The notes beneath the pieces were generated by a model. That model worked only from the letters and a program-made list of their open reading frames with translations. It ran no database searches and was not told where the DNA came from. A stretch of 64,000 nt of DNA from Cryptomeria japonica (taxonomy: Eukaryota; Streptophyta; Pinopsida; Cupressales; Cupressaceae): positions 880,992,220 through 881,056,219 of the forward strand of contig NC_081409.1 in NCBI RefSeq assembly GCF_030272615.1. Direction: 5' to 3'. Positions 22,885 to 34,094 of the stretch are shown piece after piece. The position numbers and the translations under genes were made by a program. Position 1 is the first letter of the stretch, and the number at the start of each line of letters is the position of its first letter.

Positions 22885-25753
22885 ATGGCTTCTGCATCTC
22901 ACTCTAGTTCTAGTGCACCTGTAGATTCAGTTGAATTTCTCCATAAGAAAGAAAAATATAATGCCCTATCTCAAATACCCATCAGAGTTATTGTTGAGGA
23001 AGATATTTTAGGGTATATTGACTGTAAATTGGAAGACCTAGGATCCCTAGTGATTCATTCCCACCTAAGTCTATTTTGTGGGCATGATAAGAAGATCAAA
23101 CCTGAGTATAGTGTTCTTGAGAAGATGAAACTATAAAATGCATTGTACTTTCTGGAGGAGTTCACACAAGAATATATCCACATCATATTCAACAGAGTAC
23201 ATGGTGATAAGATGTATCTCGAGCGGATGCATGACATCACACCGGAAGCAATTCATACTATCACTAGTTTCTGCCATATTGGAGAGGTACCAGCTCTACG
23301 GAAGGTCACCAAGACTGAAATGACTAAGCTCACTAGTTCTTTGAGTGACCAACGAGTGATGACCATCAACACCATCAAAGATGATCTGGTGAAATATGCT
23401 TGTATGGTGATTGGTTACCAGATATTTTATACTAGCAGAATGAATTTTGTCCCTACTGCTGCAGTGAATGCTGCTTACAGAATGATTAAAGAAGACACTA
23501 CATTTGACCTATATACCTATTTGTAGAAGCAATTGCTATTGAACTTGAAGTCCATCAAATAGGAAAATTCTCTAAGGTTCAGGTTTGGACAACTTTTGGT
23601 CAGTTTATTCTTCTACTTTCAAGGTTATTTCCCTAGAGTAGGTGATGTGCAATTGTCTATTAACCTACCAGTCTCTAGGCAAATCAAGGAAAGTCTACAA
23701 GTAGTAGGAACTAGATATCTTGAGGTTCTAAACAAGTATTTTAATGAATTCAAGTAGAAAATGAACCAAAGAATGAGGATATCTGATGATATTGTGAAGG
23801 AATATAAATATGACATCTGTTTCACAATAAAGGTAGATGAATGCATAATAGAAGCAGTGGAACCGAGAAAGGAAGCAGTTGAACCTATGGGTTATGAAGT
23901 GGTGAATGACCTATTGATCGGGTATGCCTCTACCCTACTTGTCTCACCATTGGATGCTAAGAAAAAGAGAACCGATACCTACTTGGAGAGGGTCACACTG
24001 GTTGAAGACCCAAAATAGAAAAAGGGCAAAGCAGTACCATCAGTATCTGCACTAGTTACCTCTGCTAGTCTGAAAGTGACCAAGCGGTCACCAGCTAAGA
24101 AGAAACCTGAGGTTGTTCTAGTGAAAGTCTTTGAGAGGAAGCGGAAAACCAAAAATAGCTCACCAGAATCAGAGGACATTGAACTAGAAATTCAACCAAA
24201 GAAGACAAGGCAATCAAGCAAGAAGACAAATTCTACCAATAATGTACCTGCAAATTTAGCACTAGTAAATATAGACATCTCCTCTTATAAACCAATGACA
24301 CATTGTCAGAGGACAATTAAGAATATTAGGAGAAAAGTGCTTGATGATTTAAAGGAGTATTTTGATGATTTTAATGATAATGAGAAAGAAGAAGTAGAAC
24401 AAGAAGCCATCAAATATTTATGTGTAAATGACCGGTTGCCATTAGAGATTAGATCGGTTAAAATAGATTCTTTGTATAATTCTTTAGATAATAAATGGTG
24501 CATTGGCATTGAAAGAGAACAAGAGATTAAAGACAAAATTTTTGCATAATATTTTCTTGATGCTTCTAATTCTGAATTATTTGAGATAATGGATAAGAAC
24601 AAAGGTATCTTCTTCATGAGAAGGATAAGACTTAGGCTACTAGAAGGTAAAGCTTCTGAAGTGGAAAAGGATACTCACATACATGTGAAAGCTACTATCA
24701 GAATACACCAAGTATCTGAAGCCAATAAGAAGGCTGAATAAGAACCTAACCGATCATCAAGCAAACCAGATGAAGTATTTGATAGTGAAGGTGAAAAAGA
24801 GACAGAGCAAATGGATCCTATTGATGTTGATGCATTAGATAGTGAGGATGTCACTCCAGACAATGAGAAAGAGAAACGGGATAAAGAAAAAGCAAAGAAA
24901 GAGAAATAGGACAAAGAGCAAGAAGAAAAAGCAAGGCAGGAAGGAAACAAGAGGAAAGAGCAAGAGAAACAAAAAGAAGAGGAGAAGAGGAAAGAAGAGG
25001 AGAAGAGGAAAGAAGAGAAGAAAAGGAAAGAAGAGGAGCAGAGGAAAGAAGAGGAGAAGAAGAAAGAAGAAGACAAAAGGAAGAAAGAAGAAAGAAGAAA
25101 GGAAGGAGGAGGAAGAGAAGAAAAAAAAGGAAGAGGACAAGAAGAAAGAAGAAATGGAGAATAAGAAAGAGGAGAAAAATAAGAAAGAAGAGGAGAAGGA
25201 GGCAGAAGAGGAGAAGGAAGCAAAGAAGAACAAACAAGCAGAAACTCTTAAGGCAACCAGTGATCAAACCAAATAGGTTGATACCACTAGTCCTATTGAT
25301 CTTCAATCAATAGATGAGTCTGAGCTGCTTCAAAGCATCAAACGTGCACAAGAAAGACTGGAAGCATTGCGGAGGAAGAAAGAACAGGATTTCATACAAA
25401 CTGTAGTTGACACCCTTACCAGTCTAATTCCCAGTACCGATTCCTCTATGTCCAAGCTTAAACTTTTGTGTACCGTAGTGGAGGACCAGGTACAATGCTT
25501 GGAAGATGTTGCTGAAGCCACTGGAAAGAAGAATCATGAAAAGGCACTCAACACTACCTTAGTCAAGAAAATTAATGAGCTCCAGACACAACTACTAAAA
25601 CAACAAAAGGATATCAATGTTGCAATGGGTGAAGGTAAATTATTGTTGAGTAAAATCTACCAACCCCATCTATTTTGTGATGATGTGCTTAAACATCATA
25701 CATCAGAACCTTCAAGATGCCCTATGATCTTTTCACTATATATGGGAAAATAG
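22885..25753 (+). pseudogene. Element 3 second ORF, unrecognised, K/E-rich, broken
   Basis: From ATG 22885 the reading frame runs with a TAA at 23134 and several later stops and shifts; about 950 residues in all. The first 210 residues look globular (for example EDLGSLVIHSHLSLFCG and DLVKYACMVIGYQIFYTSRM). Later comes a basic segment (KRSPAKKKPEVVLVKVFERK), then a long Lys/Glu tract (24870-25230), and last a possible coiled coil (ALNTTLVKKINELQTQLLKQ). I do not recognise the family. It lies sense to the element, between gag and the polypurine tract. It could be element-specific cargo or a captured host gene. The S/F-rich and L-rich antisense frames at 24675-25306 are shadows of the Lys/Glu tract. 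Confidence 0.6.
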
Positions 25754-26339
25754 TTCATCATTATCAACTTCAGACTGCCAAGATGGACTCAGAGATCAGC
25801 AACAGGACTAAAGATTTGCAAGAGCTTCAACTGCTCTTATTGCCAAGACTGTAGATTCTTCAAAAATGTTTTCTCAATCTAGAAGCTATCACGGTAACTC
25901 AAGAGATGAGTACCATTGATACAATGGAAGAAGTGGTATTCCAGATGAAGACTGAAAGTAAGGTTTCTACCTCATTTCTTGAGTCATGGACGTTGGCCAT
26001 GAAAACTTTTATGCAAGACTTCAAATCTATTTTTGATAAATTTCATTCCTTATTGTCATGAACATCTACTCTATTTTATTATATATGCAAAAGGGGTTAT
26101 TCTGCATTACTTTGTCATTGTTGGAAAAGGGGGAGTAGTGTACATTAAAATTTTGGTCAATGTTACCATTTCATGTCCTTTCATGTTACCACTTTGGGAA
26201 GTAGTGTATATTGTAATTTCTGCAAAAGGGATAGTGTATATGCTTAGGGGGAGTAATTTTGATTATGGCATTTTTGTTGTAAAAACACTTAGATGTCAAA
26301 ATTTTCCTAAGTGTTGCCATCAATGACAAAGGGGGAGAT
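25754..26339 (+). other. Element 3 3' region with polypurine tract
   Basis: No supported coding frame. Purine-rich AAAAGGGGGAGTAG-like motifs recur near 26125 and 26245. The tract ACAAAGGGGGAGAT at 26326-26339 abuts the 3' LTR and is the likely polypurine tract. Confidence 0.7.
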
Positions 26340-27506
26340 TGTTGGCATATTGATGATGTTTTGATTGTCATTGATGGACACACACTTTCTTGATGGTGGA
26401 CACACACTTTCTTGATGTATGAGTTATGCTCAAATGGTAATTGTTCCAACCGATATTATATATTATTGAATGTATAGTCTTTAGACTATCGGTAATTCGT
26501 AGAAGATGTTTACCAATAATAGATTGACTGAAGAGCTCAAGTGGTATGGAGACCCCAAGTGGTATGAAGGAACCAAGTGGTAGTTAACTTTTGATCGGAA
26601 CACTTTGATCTATTAGTCTTCATTGTTGACAATCGGTAATCGATATATTGTATTAACCAGTATTACTCCGTGATGAGTTACCAGCCGGTATTTTTGTAAT
26701 GTGTGATGATTTATCATCCAGGGACAATTTGGAGGTGATTTTGTGTCGTGTTACCAAATGTGTCTAGATGCACTGAACCTACGAACTTGTATTCTAATCC
26801 TATTGGACCAACATGAAATCAGTTTCCTTTATAAAGACATCATGTCTAGGGTTTGTATGTATGATGTATGAGAGATGTGTGATAGAGAAAAGGTTATGTG
26901 CGATCATTGAAGAAAAGATTAGGTCTATGTGAAGAGATAGAGTGTGGAGATATTGAAGACTGAAGTAATGTTGAAATGCATTAACAATGAGCTATAAAGG
27001 ATGTAACCAAGCATATTGTGCTACTGTCTAGATCACTCACTTGTTGATTACTAATATCTTCGACAAGTCTAAAACCCTTAACTGAGTAGGCCCAGCAAAG
27101 CCTTTGTAAATCCTCCAACAAGGTGGTTCACAACTATGGATCTGAAATCCTTTAACAAGGTAGTCTATAACAAGACTTATCTCCTAACAAAGATCTAGAT
27201 TCCTAATAGGATCTGTTCTAGTGAAGAATATTGTATGACCTTAACCGGTCTGGTTTCTATTCTGTAGATAATTACTTGTGATTTTCTACTCACCATGGGT
27301 TTTCCCATTTGGGTTTCCATGTCAAATATCTTGTGTTATGGTAATTGTGCTTTTGTGGGTGAATGTTTTGTTTGCTATTTGGTTTGCATTTATCTTAACC
27401 AATTTATTAGTGAATCTATTGCACCGGTTATCTGCTAAACTGTTTAAAGGATTGAGTACAATATTTTTTGGTATACTAATTCACCCCCCCCTCTTAGTAT
27501 TCATCA
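26340..27506 (+). repeat. 3' LTR of element 3 (1167 bp)
   Basis: Matches 19940-21121 end to end apart from scattered substitutions and short indels. Ends ATTCATCA, then runs directly into element 4 LTR sequence. Confidence 0.92.
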
Positions 27507-29019
27507 AGAAAAGCACGGTGCCGAAAATTCTATCTTAACACCACTTCTAAGGAGAAACAAGCATGTCTTTAAATTCTTTTGTAGAACATTAAGATATACA
27601 TAGACTAAAGAAAAACTAATCGTGCACAAAAAACACAATAGAGAGTTAACACCAAATTTATGTGGGAAAACACTTATGGGTTAAAAACCCACCACCAAAG
27701 AGAGATCACTTTATTCATAGTTAACAGAAGGTTACAATAAAGTTACAAATCCTCTTCATAGGCATTTTCTCTCAGAATCTATGTTCGTATCACCATCATC
27801 ACCTACGCAGAATACTCAGGCTTCCGACATACATGACTCCACACCACACATCACATAGTAACCTCTCTCACTTTTTCAGTTACATCTATGGCAACATATA
27901 TATCAACCATCAATTACAACATATCGGTTAAGCATAACCATTATAGAGTCCAATGGTCTATCATTCAATAACATCCATCCACCTAACCAACATTGTGTTT
28001 TGGTTTCCTCTGGCTACTCTGATTACATTTGTCGAATGCAGTTCACACAACAGTTAGTCGCTCCAACCTCCAGGAAGTCTAACCATCAACCGTCCTATAT
28101 TCACGACTCATCCATTATCCCATATTCATCAAGAAGTCAAGTCGGTTCGTATTCATATTTACTGACAAGACCATCTTCAGTGTCCAAGTGTTTCACCTTT
28201 TGGACTTTGGTTCAAATGCACACCTGTAGTCGGTATCTACTCCATCGACCATAGGAAAGACCACAAATTCATTGCTCCAATCTCCCAATGAACCAGTAAA
28301 TGACTCCACTAATGTGGCTCCAAAGAGGTCGTCTCCATCGGCTCATCGGGATACCCTTCAACAAGTAGACCCAATCTCCCGATGACCCTAAGATGATTCC
28401 ATTGAGCCATCGCTAATTCACTTCCATAGTTTCTCTAATCTCTGATGACCAAGAAGATAGGTCCATTGGTCCATTGGCATAGCACCCAACAGGTTCTCCC
28501 ACTCTCCGATAATACCCAATCACCAAAGGAGACTCCATCGGGTCATCGGTAAGACAACCAAACTGGCTACCCCAATCCCTGATACCAACAAAGGTGGACT
28601 CATTGGGTATCGATGTAGCAACCAACCATGTCATCCTGATCACCGATAGCACTTAGTCAGTTTCATTGGGTCATCAGAAACACACCCGAACTAGCTACCC
28701 CAATCCCCGATACCAATGAAGTCGACCAAAGTGGTTCAATCGGGTAATCGACATAACATTCAGCAAACTCCTCCGATAGTCCATGACATCTTGATACCAA
28801 AGGTGACTTCATCGGGTCATTGGTGTAAAGCTAACCAAGCTCACCCAATAATTGATCAACAAGAAGGAGGTTCCATCAGCCCATCGGCTTAACATGAACA
28901 TTGCTACTCCAAAACTCGATGAAGAAGGATACATCAACAAGAGTTACACTCAAGTTACTCTGATCAGTCTAAACATAAACTAGCACAATGTCAAGTGAAT
29001 TCGAGGCACTTTTCCAGCA
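27507..29019 (-). repeat. 3' LTR of element 4 (rest at 19931-19939)
   Basis: Matches 30833-32394 base for base over long stretches. It ends at TTTTCCAGCA and is followed by a tract that reads CAAGTAGGAGAT on the minus strand (polypurine tract, 29020-29031). Its first four bases lie at 19931-19934, beyond element 3. The LTR carries loosely repeated blocks of the type TCCATCGGGTCATCGG. Confidence 0.9.
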
Positions 29020-29031
29020 ATCTCCTACTTG

Positions 29032-29929
29032 ACAAGGAATTTGTTGGACTACCAAACACTTACAGACATAACTGTGAAACATGGACTCTAAAGCCCATCA
29101 ATGTTGATATACCACTCTATCATAAATCGTCAGGAAATAGAATTTACTTTGTGTATCATTGAGATACTTGCAGAGTACTCACATCTCATTCATGGACATA
29201 CCTACCTTGTACCATGCCATTGCCACTAGACACACATAGAAGCTATCCACTGAGAAAACCATATAATCTGTCTCACAAAAAAACATAACTCTATCTCCCA
29301 AGAATACAAAACTATTGATCCAAAAAGGTTAACCGAATGTAGTGACATTTGTCACAAACATAGCTAGAAAAGCACCTACAACAAGTGCTAGCACATCCAA
29401 CTATACATAACTCTATGGTATACTATATTTCCATGTATCCATGAGTACCTTTAACTGATCAACCCATGCCAAAAAATGAGAAACCACAATATCATGAAGT
29501 ATCAAGCAAATGATCAGTGTCCTCAAAACACAAAAATAACCAAGATCAATGTCAAAATTCCAACTGTAGAAGCAAGAACTTAAACATGACAACCATGATC
29601 TAAAACATCTCATCCAAAGAGATAGCATGCTCCATATGAGAACCTCCATATCATACCATAACTCTAAATGCATCTCAAGAGTGTACCACAACACAATAAA
29701 AAATAGATTAACAAGAATACCATTTTAAAACATAAACAACATCTCTACCAAGGACTTATGAATCCTCAAGATGTCAGCATCTTCAGTCACATGAAGATCA
29801 TCCACCATCAAGTGATGAATATACATCATTGCCAAACATGGTACCAAGTCTTACATGGCATCATGATAAACATCTTCTTCATGAAGATTGAACAAGACAT
29901 CAATATATGTCTGACTTCCCAAAGCAGCT
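29032..29929 (-). other. Element 4 internal remnant, non-coding
   Basis: Between the gag remnant and the polypurine tract. A 93-codon minus-strand frame (29413-29694) has no recognisable motif. Pol is absent, so this is probably a deletion junction region. Confidence 0.45.
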
Positions 29930-30693
29930 AAAAAGTTATCTCCATCATCATTCTGAGAGGACCCAAAATCTAAAGAACTCTTATTTTTCTTCTTCTCTCT
30001 GCAATCCTTTCGGATATGACCAGTCTACCCACAATTCTAGCACTTCGCTTTGGACTTCTTTCCAAGAGACTTAGAGCTTTCCTCTGACTTGGATTTAGAC
30101 TTCTTGTCCTCTTACTTTCCTCTAACATTGCAAGCCTCCTTAACCATCTCAGAAGATTTTCTTCATGTTTCTTCTAATAGTAATGAAGAAAACACACCTT
30201 CCATTGTGAGTGTGGTTGTCATACTCCCAATGACCATTATCAGATGATCCCATGTGTAAGGCAGAGAACATAACAGAAGCATACATCAATCCTCATCATC
30301 AATCTTGACTCCTATGGAGGTTAACTATGCAACAATCATATTGAAAACATTCAGATGATCTGCTAAAATTTTACCCACGTCCATCTTCAAGGAATACAAC
30401 TTCTTCCTCAAGAACAACTAATTTACAAGAGACTTTCCTTGATAAATATCACCAATTTTCTTTCAGAGAAGATTAGCAATCTTCTCCTCATGAACATTTA
30501 ACAGAACAGAGTCTACCAAATAGAATCTGATCAACCCTTTGGCTTTTCTATTTGCAAGGTCCCAGTCCTCTTGTTTCATGCTTGAAGGTTTAGCTCCAGC
30601 CACTGCAATCCAAAGATCTCTATCAACTGGTAAATCTTCAACTTTAAGTTTCCACAACTCAAAGTTGGAGCCATTGAACTTCTCAATGTCCAT
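29930..30693 (-). pseudogene. Element 4 copia gag (UBN2-type) remnant
   Basis: Starts MDIEKFNGSNFELWKLKVED at 30693, typical of the N-terminus of copia gag polyproteins. LVDSVLLNVHEEK follows. After stops, pieces such as LRKKLYSLKMD, HLNVFN, DHLIMVIGSMTTTL and a damaged CCHC knuckle (CxNCGxTGHIRKDC) appear in order down to about 29990. The product would be a capsid/nucleocapsid protein. Several stops and shifts prevent this. Confidence 0.8.
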
Positions 30694-30813
30694 TCACCCA
30701 GAGGTGTTCACCATCTTAAAATGCAAACAAGACAAATAAATGCTATGCTAGACTCCCACTGAAACCAGAATTGACACAAAGAACCAACCCTACCCAACAA
30801 AGATAACACAAAA

Positions 30814-30830
30814 ACCTGGCTTTGATACAA
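30814..30830 (-). other. Primer-binding site of element 4
   Basis: Minus strand reads TTGTATCAAAGCCAGG close to the LTR end, a variant of the initiator-Met site TGGTATCAGAGCC. Confidence 0.75.
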
Positions 30831-30832
30831 CT

Positions 30833-32394
30833 TGTAAGGAAAGCACAATGCGGAAAATGCTCTCCTAACATCAATTCTAAGGGGAATCAAGCAAGGATGT
30901 CTTTAAATTATTTTGTAGAATATTAAGATATACACAGACTAAAGAAAAACTAATCACACAAAAAACACAACAGAGAGTTAACACCAGATTTACGTGGGAA
31001 AACCCTTATGAGTAAAAAACCCACCACCAAAGAGAGATCACTTTATTCACAGTTAACAAAAGGTTACAATAAAGTTTCAAATCCTCTTCTCAGGCATTTT
31101 CTCTCAGAATCTATGTTCGAACCATAGTCATCACCTATACAGAATACTCAGGCTTCCAACATATAGGACTCCACACCATACATCACATAGTAACCTCTCT
31201 CACTTCTTCGGTTACATCTGTAGAAACATATAAATCAGCCATTGATTACAATTTATTGGTTAAGAATAACCATTATGGAGTCCAATGGTCTGTCATTCAA
31301 TAACATCCATCCACCTAACCAACATTGTGTTTCAGTTTCCGTTGGCTACTCTGATTACATCTATTGAATGCAGTTCACACAATAGTTAGTCACTCCAACT
31401 GCTAGGAAGTCTAACCTTCGACCGTCCTATATTCATGACTCATCCATTATCTCACATTCATCAAGAATTCGAGTTGGTTCGTATTCATATATACTGACAA
31501 GACCATCTTCAGTGTCCAAGTGTTTCACCTTTTGGACTTCGGTTTGAATGCACACCCGTAGTTGATCTCTACTCCATCAGCCATCCAAAAGACCACAAAT
31601 GCATTGCTCCAATCTCCCAATGAACTAGTAGATGGCTCCACTAATGCGGCTCCAAACAGGTCATCTCTATCGGCTCATTGGGATAGCGTTCAGTAGGTAG
31701 ACCCAATCTCTCGATGACCCTAAGACAATTCCATCAAGCCATCGCTAATATGCTTCCATAGTTTCCCCAATCTCCGATGACCAAGAAGATAGGTCAATCG
31801 GTCCATTGGTGTAGTACCCAATAGGTTCTCCCGATCTCTGATGATACCTCAATCACTGAAGGTGACTCCATCAGGTCATTAGCAAGACAACCAAACTGGC
31901 TACCCTGATGCCCGATACCAACGAATACAGACTCAACGGGTATCATTGTAGCAACCAACCATGTCATCCTGATCACTGATAGCACTTTGTCTTTTTCATC
32001 GAGTCATCGAAAACACACTCGAACTGGCTACCCCGAACCCCAATACCAACAAAGTTGACCAAAGTGGAGCCATCGGGTAATCAGCATAACATTTGACAAA
32101 CTCCTTCGATAGCCGATGACATCCCTATCGCCAAAGGCGACTTCATCAGGTCATCAGTGTAACGCTAACCAAGCTCACCCAATAGCTGATAAATAAGAAG
32201 GAGGTTCCATTGGCCCATCGACTTAACATAAACATTGCTACTCTGAAACCTGATGAAAAAGGATACATCGACAAGAGTCAAACCGATAGAAAGAGCCTAC
32301 ATATTGTCAAGTTGTTCCATCAGGGTAGGTTACTCTGGTCAGTCCGAACATAAACTAGCATAATGTCAAGTGAATTCGAGGCACTTTTCCAACA
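30833..32394 (-). repeat. 5' LTR of element 4 (1562 bp)
   Basis: Plus-strand start TGTAAGGAAAGCACAATGCGG, end TTTTCCAACA. About 45 bp longer than the left copy because of a segment near 32280-32330. Followed by the TTAGG duplication. Confidence 0.92.
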
Positions 32395-32640
32395 TTAGGG
32401 CCACCCAAAGAGGGAGGACAAGGGCACCACTCCCCTATCCAAGGGGGATAGGTGCACCACGCCACTTTCTTGCCATATTTTGGGGCTTGGATAGGGTCAC
32501 AAGATGAAATAAGGGCTGAAATAGGGGACATTTGGAAGAATGATGCAGAAAAGGGGCCCCAATTAAGTATTGGGATGCAGTCGCTAGGGTGAGAACCTAA
32601 AACACGGTCAAAATTACAAGGGTCACAATTTTATGATACG
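32395..32640. repeat. Diverged Tat-like LTR, right part
   Basis: Continues the LTR-like sequence cut by element 4. Landmarks such as GAAAAGGGGCCCCAATT and ACAATTTTATGATACGACAC resemble AAAAGGGCCCAATTTTATG and ACAATTTACGACACTACA of the element 1 LTR. Confidence 0.5.
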
Positions 32641-32649
32641 ACACGTTCG

Positions 32650-33050
32650 AATCTTAATTTTTATTTTTTTAAAGGCAAAAGTGGCAAGCCATCGTATTAA
32701 ATTAATTAATAGCTGGTTTGAGGGCTCCTCGAGGAAAGAGCCAACAAGAAAACCTCCATTCCTATCCCAAAATAACAATGACTAAAGAAGGAAGCAACCT
32801 AGAAATCATCCTAAGAGCCTATATCTAAATAAGCCATGGATTAGCCTAGTTAGGACTTACAAATTGCAGCAACAGCCAGTCTAAATCACCCTAAAAATTG
32901 GCCTTAATATTCTGACAATTGTAATGCATTTTCCCTAGAGCATAATCTTATATACACTAATTTTGTACATGGAATACTATCTGTATATCATGTGGACCTT
33001 GTGCTAAATCTAACACAGTTTACATTTTGAAGAAAGCTACAAATAGCTTG
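32650..33050 (-). other. LINE 3' end with A-rich tail
   Basis: On the minus strand the sequence ends TGCCTTTAAAAAAATAAAAA, preceded by non-coding sequence including GAGGAGCCCTCAAACC. This is the look of a LINE 3' UTR and tail. Confidence 0.55.
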
Positions 33051-33480
33051 AAAAGTTTGCACTTAAAGTGTGTAGTTAAAACAAGAACCGTGTGCCTGTG
33101 CCCTATATCCGTGTGCACTATATTTTCTGCATGAGCAAAACTTCCAAAAACTCATAACCATTGCCATCTCAATCACTACTCCAAGCATTTTCAAGCACAA
33201 GACCTTTGTCTATCCATATCCAAATTGTGAATGTCAGTCACATACATACTAATAACTGTCATATTGCGTTGCAATCAAGTTCAAATCATTCATCATGCTC
33301 AAAACCTCTGTCTAACCATATCCAATATGTGCATATCAGTCAAATGCATACTAATCTCTACCAAATTGTCTTACAATTGAGATTGATACCAATCGTTGCC
33401 ATATTTCCTTGCCATAATTTTAACATGAACCCAGTTTTGTATATGACAAGATAATAAGGTACCTATTACCATACCAAAAG
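33051..33480. other. Non-coding stretch with a two-copy repeat
   Basis: No supported gene. Two diverged copies of a roughly 110-bp block (CAAGACCTTTGTCTATCCATATCC... and AAACCTCTGTCTAACCATATCC...) lie at about 33190-33400. It could be the 3' UTR of the ASF1 copy. Confidence 0.4.
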
Positions 33481-33504
33481 TGTAGAAACTAGACTAATGG
33501 ATGA

Positions 33505-33834
33505 AATTATAAACAAGAATTCTTGGCCCATGAATGAACAAGTGAGCAGCAAAACTGTCACACCAATGAGGTCTACATCCCTAATTTTTTATGGATCTAA
33601 TGGATCTTCCTGGAAGACAAAGTGATAATTACCAACATTAATAGGCCCAACAAGTGCACTCTTTGACATCTAATCATAAGATTCATTTTTTGTTGACCAA
33701 ACATATGACAACTTCCTTTCCAAATATTCCTTTAGAGGAGCCAGGCATTCATATGATATCTCAAATTGAAACAAGTTAAGAAAAGCAGCGGGATTGTCGA
33801 ACACTGTTAAATTGGTAAAGCTCACTCCACTCAT
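33505..33834 (-). pseudogene. ASF1: ASF1 histone chaperone retropseudogene, 3' truncated
   Basis: From ATG at 33834 the minus strand reads MSGVSFTNLTVFDNPAAFLN, then QFEISYECLAPLKE, SALVGPINVGNYHFVFQEDP and IGVTVLLLTCSFMGQEF. These are the successive conserved blocks of the ASF1 N-terminal core, which binds histones H3-H4. About 110 codons are kept, broken by a TAG at 33670-33672 and a TAA after QEDPLDP. The blocks follow one another with no intron, so a processed copy is the simplest reading. It is too short and broken to be functional. Confidence 0.85.
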
Positions 33835-34094
33835 TTTATATTTTACAAACACCCAAAGTTTCAAATCCAACAATCTGAACACTTGAAAAGGCTACACACA
33901 TGGAAAACCTCCCTTACTGATACTCAAGTGAGATAACTCTCCCTAATTTACTACAAGACATAGAGGAGGCAGAGTGAGGAAGATTTATTTTGTACTATTT
34001 TTTAGTAGAGGAGACATCAAATAGTTGAAGATCTTTACACTTGACATCCCTCCTCTTTGCTTTCATTACTTCAACATATTGGCTTCCACTTAGC

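Larger units (their letters stand above)
19935..27511 (+). mobile_element. Element 3: pol-less LTR element with zinc-knuckle gag and second ORF
   Basis: LTRs at 19940-21121 and 26340-27506 enclose 5.2 kb. The flanking duplications are AGTAA (19935-19939) and AGAAA (27507-27511), one mismatch. The target is the first bases of element 4's left LTR: joining the flanks restores TGTA-AGAAA-AGCAC, which aligns with TGTA-AGGAA-AGCAC at the start of the right LTR (30833). The internal region has a gag-like C-terminus and a long second ORF. No protease, integrase, RT or RNase H motif was found. The LTR ends and primer site suggest copia ancestry. Confidence 0.85.
19926..32399 (-). mobile_element. Element 4: copia-like retrotransposon, pol-less, with nested element 3
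   Basis: Bounded by TTAGG duplications at 19926-19930 and 32395-32399. Minus-strand order: 5' LTR 30833-32394, primer site, degenerate gag, short tail, 3' LTR (19931-19939 plus 27507-29019, split by element 3). The internal region is only 1.8 kb, with no RT or integrase, so this is a deleted, non-autonomous copy. The gag type indicates Ty1/copia. Confidence 0.88.

Noticed and set aside
24675-25306. Long Ser/Phe/Leu-rich minus-strand frames and an Arg/Lys-rich plus-strand frame
   Set aside because: All are alternative readings of the Lys/Glu-rich tract of the element 3 second ORF; the K/E frame continues the upstream and downstream coding.
27507-27511. Element 3 TSD as an exact match
   Set aside because: The two flanks differ at one base (AGTAA, AGAAA). 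I accept the insertion from the restored LTR alignment, not from a perfect TSD.
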